Source: Candidatus Parcubacteria bacterium (lineage in GTDB: Bacteria; Patescibacteriota; Saccharimonadia; Saccharimonadales; 2-12-FULL-41-12). From it: a stretch of 34,955 nt of DNA. Position numbers and translations under genes: made by a program. Below the pieces are notes generated by a model. That model worked only from the letters and a program-made list of their open reading frames with translations, did not search any database and had not been told where the DNA came from. The DNA lies in contig JAHWKM010000013.1 of assembly GCA_019347895.1 (NCBI GenBank), positions 1 through 34,955 on the forward strand, written 5' to 3'. Below are positions 29,976 through 34,955 of this stretch, in pieces; the stretch's first letter is position 1; every line of letters begins with the position of its first letter.

Positions 29976-31016
29976 ATGAGTTTACTGAGTGGGGTATCTG
30001 AATTTTTTGGTCTGGACATCGGCACAACCGCCGTGCGCGTGGTGCAGTTAGCCAACAGCCCCAACAATAAGCAATTGCTTCGCTACGGCATGACCCAAGT
30101 AAATGAAAAGGCAGCTGCCAGCGATTCTAAGGCTGACCAGCAAAAACTAGTTCAAGCTATCGCGGAAATAATTTCCAAAACCGGCATTAGAACTAAAAAT
30201 GTGGCCGTCGGTTTGTCTTCATCGAGGGTTTTTACGACAGTTATAGATATCGAAAGGCTGTCGCCGGCCGAGCTGGAAAAAACAATTCATTATCAAGCCG
30301 ACTCCATAATACCTACGGATCCGAAAGATTCGAAGATTGACTGGGCGGTGATAGGCGACTCTCCGGTTGCCGCTAACAAGGTAGAGGTGTTAATTAGCAG
30401 CGTACCGAACAGCTTCGCTGAATCGCGGCTGGATCTTTTGGAGGGGACCGGACTTAATGTGATTTCTTTTGAACCGGACAATTTGGCGCTGGTTAGAGCC
30501 ATGATTCCGCCCGGCACAACCGCGCCGCATATGGTTGTCGATATAGGCAATAAAAGTACTGACATCGTCATAACTATGAACGGGGCGCCGCGGCTAACCA
30601 GGTCAATTCCCACCGGTTCGGAAGCAATTATCCGCTCTGCTACCCAAAACTTAAATATCGAGCCCCAGCAGGCCGAAGAGTTTGTATTTAAGTTTGGCTT
30701 AAGCCAGCAAAAACTGGAAGGCCAAGTTCACCATGCCATTATTACTACCATAGACCTTTTGACTACGGATATAGCTAAATCTATAAAATTTTTCGAAAGC
30801 CGTTACCAAAACGCCAAGCTGGAAAGAATGATAATGACGGGCGCCGCCTCGGCCTTGCCGGAATTTCCGCTGTATTTAGCTAATAAATTCGGCGTTGAAG
30901 TAGAGATTGGAAATTCCTGGAATGGCGTGAGGTATGATCCCGGACGGCAAAATGAGCTACTGAGCGTTTCAAATTATTTCGGCGTTGCAGTGGGCTTAGC
31001 GGAGAGGAACGAATGA
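29976..31016 (+). CDS. pilM: Type IV pilus inner-membrane platform protein PilM
   Basis: Cytoplasmic actin-like ATP-binding protein that docks onto the N-terminal tail of PilN. 346 residues. Actin-fold marks: phosphate-1 FFGLDIGTTAVRVVQL (10-25), HMVVDIGNKSTDIVI (phosphate-2), and MIMTGAASALPEFPLYLANK (adenosine). The segment IHYQADSIIPTDPKDSKIDW is characteristic of PilM. First gene of pilM-N-O; the stop overlaps the ATG of a 48-codon frame (ATGA). Confidence 0.95.
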   Translation: MSLLSGVSEFFGLDIGTTAVRVVQLANSPNNKQLLRYGMTQVNEKAAASDSKADQQKLVQAIAEIISKTGIRTKNVAVGLSSSRVFTTVIDIERLSPAELEKTIHYQADSIIPTDPKDSKIDWAVIGDSPVAANKVEVLISSVPNSFAESRLDLLEGTGLNVISFEPDNLALVRAMIPPGTTAPHMVVDIGNKSTDIVITMNGAPRLTRSIPTGSEAIIRSATQNLNIEPQQAEEFVFKFGLSQQKLEGQVHHAIITTIDLLTTDIAKSIKFFESRYQNAKLERMIMTGAASALPEFPLYLANKFGVEVEIGNSWNGVRYDPGRQNELLSVSNYFGVAVGLAERNE

Positions 31017-31159
31017 AAATAACTCCACAGACGGCACATTTCGCCGATTTTCTTGCGATACTCGCTCACCGTACCAGTGAGTACGGCTTCGCTTGCGTTT
31101 CTCAGAATAATCAACGAACTGCACTCGCCTGTGAAATTATTTCGGAGGTAAATCGATGA
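31013..31159 (+). CDS. 48-aa reading frame across the pilM-pilN hairpin, coupled at both ends
   Basis: The ATG overlaps the pilM stop (ATGA) and the TGA overlaps the pilN ATG (ATGA), so the frame fills the whole spacer. The peptide starts MKITPQTAHFADFLAILAHR, has SEYGFACVS at the hairpin apex and ends TALACEIISEVNR. It contains the pilN ribosome binding site (GGAGG) near its 3' end. The hairpin's TP-QT start and ALxCE end resemble the mutM-holA element. It may serve as a translated spacer that keeps ribosomes on the message; no function as a protein is evident. Confidence 0.55.
   Translation: MKITPQTAHFADFLAILAHRTSEYGFACVSQNNQRTALACEIISEVNR
31026..31133. repeat. 108-bp imperfect inverted repeat (pilM-pilN spacer)
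   Basis: Outer CACAG (31026-31030) and CTGTG (31129-31133), apex CCGTAC (31069-31074) with GTACGG (31081-31086), and arms of about 50 bases that align with mismatches throughout. Its GCACTCGCCTGTGAA end parallels GCACTCAAGTGCGAA of the other copies. Confidence 0.7.
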
Positions 31160-31965
31160 TTCAGCTTAACTTACTGCCCGATGTAAAGTTGCAATATATA
31201 AGAGCGCGCCAACGCAAGCGCATGGTGATGAGCGTTTCATTCATCGCCTCGGCGTTCTTTATAGCTATCTTTTTGATTTTATTTATGTATGTTCGTATCG
31301 CTCAGCCCGAACATCTTAAAAACCTCAATAACGACATAGTTAAGACTAACGACGAGTTAAAAGCCAAACAAGACCTGAGCAAAATTTTAACTATTCAAAA
31401 TCAACTGAATAGCTTGCCGGCTTTACACGAAAAAAAGGTAATAAGCTCCAGGCTGTTTGATTACCTTACCCAGCTAACGCCAATCCAGGCGACGATTTCT
31501 GACGTAAATGTGGATTTTAGTGAAAATAAGCTAACGATTAAAGGTAACGCCGACGAGCTTAGCACGGTAAATAAATTTGCCGATACCTTAAAATTTACCG
31601 GCTACCTCAGCAATGATGAAGAGGAATCATCCAGGGGGCAGTGCGAGCTTGGTCTATTCGAGGGTCGTAAATCGGATTCTTCGCCCCAAAACCCCGAGGC
31701 TGTTGTCTGCCGGGCGTTCGGAGAGGTAGTTTTAACTGAGTTTACGATAGCGACACAAGAAGCTGTCACAGATAAAAAGCCTATTTCATACGATCTAACC
31801 TTTAAATTCGATCCAAAGATCTTCGCCAACATCAAGCCCGCAGAGGACCAAAGCGCCATAATACTTGAAGTACCAAAAATTATCAGCACCCGATCCATTA
31901 CCGAAAAACCTGCCGTTTTATTCAAACCCCAGCCGGAAGTGATTGAGGAAGGAGGCCGGCCATAA
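31156..31965 (+). CDS. pilN: Type IV pilus assembly protein PilN
   Basis: Bitopic inner-membrane protein linking PilM to PilO. 269 residues. The conserved cytoplasmic start IQLNLLPDVKLQYIRARQRK carries the INLLP-type motif that binds PilM; one membrane helix at 25-46 follows, then a coiled coil (HLKNLNNDIVKTNDELKAKQ) and the periplasmic-side ferredoxin-like domain (SDVNVDFSENKLTIKGNADE). GGAGG lies 7 nt before the ATG. It overlaps pilO by one base (TAATG). Confidence 0.92.
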   Translation: MIQLNLLPDVKLQYIRARQRKRMVMSVSFIASAFFIAIFLILFMYVRIAQPEHLKNLNNDIVKTNDELKAKQDLSKILTIQNQLNSLPALHEKKVISSRLFDYLTQLTPIQATISDVNVDFSENKLTIKGNADELSTVNKFADTLKFTGYLSNDEEESSRGQCELGLFEGRKSDSSPQNPEAVVCRAFGEVVLTEFTIATQEAVTDKKPISYDLTFKFDPKIFANIKPAEDQSAIILEVPKIISTRSITEKPAVLFKPQPEVIEEGGRP

Positions 31966-32636
31966 TGCGTAAGGACTTCTCCGCTAAAAGAATTGCGATC
32001 GATAAGGCTAATGCTACTTTGGTAGTGGCGGTAGCCGTGGCAGCATTTATTATTGTTTTTTCTCTTGTAGCCTCCAAAGCTTTTCTGGACCAGCGCGCTT
32101 ACCAAAGCAAGGTGATTTCCCAAAAGGAAAAAGCCCTGCAAACATTAAAAAACAACGTGGTAGCCGCCGACCAGCTGATCGCCTCATACCAGGTCTTTAT
32201 CAACGAACCGGTAAACGCCATAGGGGGCAACCCGACGGGTGACGCTGACAGGGATGGCGATAATGCTAGAATCGTGCTGGACGCCCTGCCCAGCAAGTAT
32301 GATTTCCCCGGACTGACAACCAGTATCGACAAACTTTTTAAGGAAAACGGACTAAAGGTAACTTCTCTGAAAGGCAATGATGACGAAGTAGCCCAAGCTA
32401 AAACCGATGCTTCGGAATCTCCGCAACCCATTGAAATGCCTTTTACCGTCGAGATTAAAGCCAATGCCAGCCGGGGCAAATTCCTGCTGGATCTATTCGA
32501 AAAATCTATTCGGCCGTTTCAAATCAAGACCATCGCCATAGAAGGAGAGGATTCAGAGTTAGAATTTACCATCGAGGCTTTAACTTACTTTCAGCCCGAG
32601 AAAAACCTGGAATATAAAACGGAGGTTGTGAAGTGA
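31965..32636 (+). CDS. pilO: Type IV pilus assembly protein PilO
   Basis: Partner of PilN. 223 residues: a short basic cytoplasmic tail, one membrane helix at about 18-37 (TLVVAVAVAAFIIVFSLVAS), a coiled coil (ISQKEKALQTLKNNVVAADQ), then a PilO-like ferredoxin fold (FPGLTTSIDKLFKENGLKVT, with MPFTVEIKANASRGKFLLDL). A strong GGAGG ribosome binding site lies in the end of pilN. Its stop overlaps the GTG of a 28-codon frame as GTGA. Confidence 0.9.
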   Translation: MRKDFSAKRIAIDKANATLVVAVAVAAFIIVFSLVASKAFLDQRAYQSKVISQKEKALQTLKNNVVAADQLIASYQVFINEPVNAIGGNPTGDADRDGDNARIVLDALPSKYDFPGLTTSIDKLFKENGLKVTSLKGNDDEVAQAKTDASESPQPIEMPFTVEIKANASRGKFLLDLFEKSIRPFQIKTIAIEGEDSELEFTIEALTYFQPEKNLEYKTEVVK

Positions 32637-32719
32637 ATCCCTTTAGAAATCTTAAAACTAACCTAGAATCTGTCCTGTTTAGCGAAAATTTTGTCAGGAA
32701 AGGATTACTAACGGGATGA
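32633..32719 (+). CDS. 28-aa reading frame between pilO and the next gene, coupled at both ends
   Basis: GTG at 32633 overlaps the pilO stop (GTGA), with GGAGG 7 nt upstream. The frame of 28 codons ends in a TGA that overlaps the next ATG (32716) as ATGA. The peptide begins MNPFRNLKTNLESVLFSEN and ends RKGLLTG. A well-placed ribosome binding site and exact overlaps at both ends make translation likely. Confidence 0.6.
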   Translation: MNPFRNLKTNLESVLFSENFVRKGLLTG

Positions 32720-32961
32720 AGCAAAAAGACATAGCCATGATTATAATTGTAGCCTTTTTTGCCGGGGTGGTGTCATTTCTGATTTCCGGGATGTTTTTTA
32801 CGCCTGAAAATAGTAAAAATTTAGAAGCTGAAGTTGTTCAGGAAATAACCACGGAGTTCAATCCGTCAGAGGAACGCTACAAACGCTTTTTTAATGACAA
32901 GGCTATAAATCCAACCAAACTAATACAGATTGGCGACCAGAAGAATAAGAAGCCCTTCTAG
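32716..32961 (+). CDS. Small bitopic membrane protein of the pil operon
   Basis: 81 residues with one membrane helix at 6-28 (IAMIIIVAFFAGVVSFLISG) and a short charged outer part (EERYKRFFNDKAINPTKLIQ). It lies where pilP sits in proteobacterial operons, but shows no PilP lipobox or beta domain. It could be a PilN/PilO partner. Coupled by ATGA to the preceding 28-codon frame. Confidence 0.75.
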   Translation: MKQKDIAMIIIVAFFAGVVSFLISGMFFTPENSKNLEAEVVQEITTEFNPSEERYKRFFNDKAINPTKLIQIGDQKNKKPF

Positions 32962-32997
32962 TGTTTATAGTAAGTAGAAAGTAGTAAGTATAAAGGG

Positions 32998-33087
32998 ATG
33001 GAATCTCAAAAAATTACTAGTTTTACGGACTTAATTGCTTGCTACTTGCTGCTTGCTACTAACGTCCGAACGGAGTTGGCGAAGTGA
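32998..33087 (+). CDS. 29-aa reading frame coupled to pilB
   Basis: ATG at 32998; 29 codons, with TGA overlapping the pilB GTG start as GTGA. The peptide is MESQKITSFTDLIACYLLLA followed by TNVRTELAK. Its hydrophobic centre is encoded by the low-complexity GCTTGCTACTTGCTGCTT word. That word is the approximate inverse of AGTAAGTAGAAAGTAGTAAG upstream (32970-32990), so the spacer is again an imperfect hairpin. The ribosome binding site is poor. Contains the GGAG used by pilB. Confidence 0.4.
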   Translation: MESQKITSFTDLIACYLLLATNVRTELAK

Positions 33088-34880
33088 GTGTTCTATCAGC
33101 CGCTAACCAAAAGAAGGTCGAGACCGGCCTTGTAAGCGAAGGTTACCTAAAGGCTGAAAAAATTGCCGAATTAAAGGAAAAAGCCAGGCTGGCATCAACG
33201 CCGTTTTTTAGTTTCCTGATAAACGAAGGCCAAGTGTCAGGCGAGGCTTTGACTAAAATTATAGCTAAGATAAATCATATTCCTTATGTCAATTTATCCG
33301 AATCGCGCATAGACAAAGAAGTCCTTAGACTGCTGCCCAAAGAAGTAGCTACTCGGTATATGGCTGTTCCCTTGGGCCAGATTAAAAACCGGTTGGTGGT
33401 GGCTATGCTGGATGCTGACAATATACAGGCCGTTGACTATCTTTCAAAGCGTATCGGCCGGCCACTTAAGGTTTATACGGCCAGCGAAGAAGGTATACAA
33501 ACCGTCCTAAGCCAGTATGGAGAAGATGTGGAAGCTGATGTTACGCGCACGATCGGCAGCACCTTAACCGATGAAGAGCACCAGGAAATTGTTGAAAAGG
33601 ACACCAAAAAGCACAAAGATATAAAGACGATTGTAGAAGATTCGCCGATTAGCAAGGCGCTGGCGACAATTTTAGAATATGCGGCCAACCACCGCGCCAG
33701 CGATATTCACATCGAGCCCTTGGAAAAAGAACTTAAAATACGCTGCCGGATTGACGGAGTCCTGCGCGAAATTATGAAACTCCCCAAATCTACCGAACCG
33801 CCGCTCGTTTCCAGAATAAAAATCCTTAGCAATTTAAAAATCGACGAACATCGGATACCACAGGACGGCGGCTTTACCGTACTGGTGGGCGCCAACCCGA
33901 TTGACCTGCGCATAGCCATATCCCCGGTGGTTTGGGGCGAACAAGTGGTCATACGCTTGTTGGACAAGTCCGGGACCAGCCTCTTGCTGGAGGACATGGG
34001 CTATTATGGCCGGGCGTTAAAAACTATCAGAAAAGCCCTGGAAATACCAAGCGGGATGATACTGACCTCCGGGCCTACCGGCTCCGGTAAATCAACCTCT
34101 TTATACGCCTTAATCCAGGAAATAAAAAACGATTCCATCAATATTGTCACTCTGGAAGATCCGGTGGAGTACAAAATGTCGGGAATTAACCAGATTCAGG
34201 TCAATCCACAGGTCGGGCTAACTTTTGCTACCGGTTTGCGTTCTATCCTGCGCCAGGACCCGGACGTGGTTATGGTTGGAGAGATCCGCGACAAGGAAAC
34301 CGCCCAGCTGGCCGTACAGGCGGCTCTGACGGGCCATTTGGTCTTTAGCACGCTTCACACCAATTCGGCGGCCGGCATATTGCCGCGGCTGCTGGATATG
34401 GGTATCGAGCCGTTTTTAATAGCTTCGACGGTGCATACGGTTATCGGGCAGCGCTTGGTTAGGCGCCTGGCTGACAACAAACAGCCGTATCAATCAGACA
34501 TAGCGGAAACTGAAGCCTTGCTAGACGGCATCGGCAAAATTTTGCCTACAGCTAAAGATGATCCAAAAAAGATTGCCGAGGATTTAGGCTATTCCGACTT
34601 GCCTCAATCTGGTCAAAATGCTTATACTTTATTCAAGGGTCAAGATACCCTGGATACTCCCGGCGGGTACAAAGGTCGTATGGGCCTGTATGAAGTTTTT
34701 AATATAGATGAAAAAATTCAACAACTCATACTAAAACATTCAACCAGCAGCGAAATCCAACGAGCTGCCATACAGCAAGGAATGGTAACCATGCGCCAAG
34801 ACGGGTATTTAAAAACTTTAGCGGGGTTAACTACCATAACAGAAGTTAACAGAGTTGCCGCTTCGGACAACAGCGCTTAG
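33084..34880 (+). CDS. pilB: Type IV pilus extension ATPase PilB
   Basis: Hexameric secretion-type ATPase that drives pilus assembly. 598 residues. N1D/MshEN domain at 1-150 (TPFFSFLINEGQVSGEALTK, VATRYMAVPLGQIKNRLVVA), then the N2D domain (ASDIHIEPLEKELKIRCRID), and the RecA-like domain with Walker A GPTGSGKST (about 330-338), Asp box, Walker B QDPDVVMVGEIRDKETAQLA and His box LVFSTLHTNSA. The GTG start at 33084 has GGAG upstream. In the C-terminal domain the tetra-cysteine zinc site of many PilB/GspE proteins is missing: after GQRLVRRL comes ADNKQPY with no Cys. Confidence 0.96.
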   Translation: MSVLSAANQKKVETGLVSEGYLKAEKIAELKEKARLASTPFFSFLINEGQVSGEALTKIIAKINHIPYVNLSESRIDKEVLRLLPKEVATRYMAVPLGQIKNRLVVAMLDADNIQAVDYLSKRIGRPLKVYTASEEGIQTVLSQYGEDVEADVTRTIGSTLTDEEHQEIVEKDTKKHKDIKTIVEDSPISKALATILEYAANHRASDIHIEPLEKELKIRCRIDGVLREIMKLPKSTEPPLVSRIKILSNLKIDEHRIPQDGGFTVLVGANPIDLRIAISPVVWGEQVVIRLLDKSGTSLLLEDMGYYGRALKTIRKALEIPSGMILTSGPTGSGKSTSLYALIQEIKNDSINIVTLEDPVEYKMSGINQIQVNPQVGLTFATGLRSILRQDPDVVMVGEIRDKETAQLAVQAALTGHLVFSTLHTNSAAGILPRLLDMGIEPFLIASTVHTVIGQRLVRRLADNKQPYQSDIAETEALLDGIGKILPTAKDDPKKIAEDLGYSDLPQSGQNAYTLFKGQDTLDTPGGYKGRMGLYEVFNIDEKIQQLILKHSTSSEIQRAAIQQGMVTMRQDGYLKTLAGLTTITEVNRVAASDNSA

Positions 34881-34892
34881 GAGAAAGCAAAA

Positions 34893-34955
34893 ATGACTCA
34901 AAAAGAATTAAGAATAGAAACATTATTAGAAGAAGTTATAAAGAGAAAGGCTTCT
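34893..34955 (+). CDS. pilT: PilT retraction ATPase, start only
   Basis: The window ends 21 codons into the gene: MTQKELRIETLLEEVIKRKA then Ser. The ending KxAS at this distance from the start matches PilT proteins, in which the sequence continues ASDLHL. AGGAG lies 9 nt before the ATG, and it follows pilB by 12 nt, the usual position for the retraction ATPase. Assigned by position and this short match only. Confidence 0.7.
   Translation, partial: MTQKELRIETLLEEVIKRKAS

Overview
The window looks like a chromosomal piece of a Patescibacteria (CPR) genome, most likely Candidatus Saccharibacteria. This is inferred from divergent, compact housekeeping proteins, ATGA-style gene overlaps almost everywhere, a Pil-type type IV pilus operon next to a very large lineage-specific secreted protein, and TGA used as an ordinary stop (which argues against the UGA-Gly groups Gracilibacteria and Absconditabacteria). 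No rRNA, tRNA or CRISPR array was seen.

Layout. 1-5.8 kb: mutM (cut by the window start), holA, rpsT (opposite strand), a catalytically degenerate DHH-family-like protein, truB, two small lineage-specific genes with a frameshifted transposase scrap between them, and rpsO. 5.9-13.3 kb: pnp, a small membrane protein, a family-4-like uracil-DNA glycosylase, RNase J and FtsK. Two central RNA-decay nucleases (PNPase, RNase J) lie close together. 13.3-17.2 kb: the rpsF-ssb-rpsR operon, a small helical protein, efp, tlyA and a phosphoribosyltransferase-like gene. 17.2-17.5 kb: an AT-rich spacer with two DnaA-box matches. 17.5-22.4 kb: a membrane-anchored beta-lactamase-fold protein, then on the minus strand an ABC-2 exporter, ychF, and the toxin-antitoxin modules hicBA and phd-doc. 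22.4-25.6 kb: an RHH/PIN toxin-antitoxin pair and two unrecognised genes. 25.7-34.96 kb: a type IV pilus locus (signal-anchor protein, 1127-residue secreted protein, pilM, pilN, pilO, a small membrane protein, pilB, start of pilT).

How it works together. The first half is replication/repair (MutM, HolA, UDG, SSB, FtsK), translation (S20, S15, S6, S18, EF-P, TruB, TlyA) and RNA turnover. The last quarter builds and powers a surface pilus, the usual attachment apparatus of these epibiotic cells. Between them lies an accessory zone of toxin-antitoxin modules.

Most interesting signals. (1) Long spacers inside operons are not empty. Several are long imperfect hairpins that are also complete small reading frames, starting at the upstream stop and ending in an ATGA or GTGA overlap with the next gene (pilM-pilN, rpsR-next gene, pilO-next gene, before pilB, rpsF leader, ssb-rpsR). 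Two hairpin elements give related peptides. (2) Six promoters place a -10 box 5-8 nt before the ATG, so those mRNAs should be leaderless. (3) An 18-codon second copy of the ychF start, differing mainly at synonymous sites, lies between phd-doc and hicBA; both modules end in the same ATGA overlap with a ychF start. (4) The uracil-DNA glycosylase has lost three of the four cysteines of the family 4 iron-sulfur cluster, and the DHH-like protein has lost its DHH motif.
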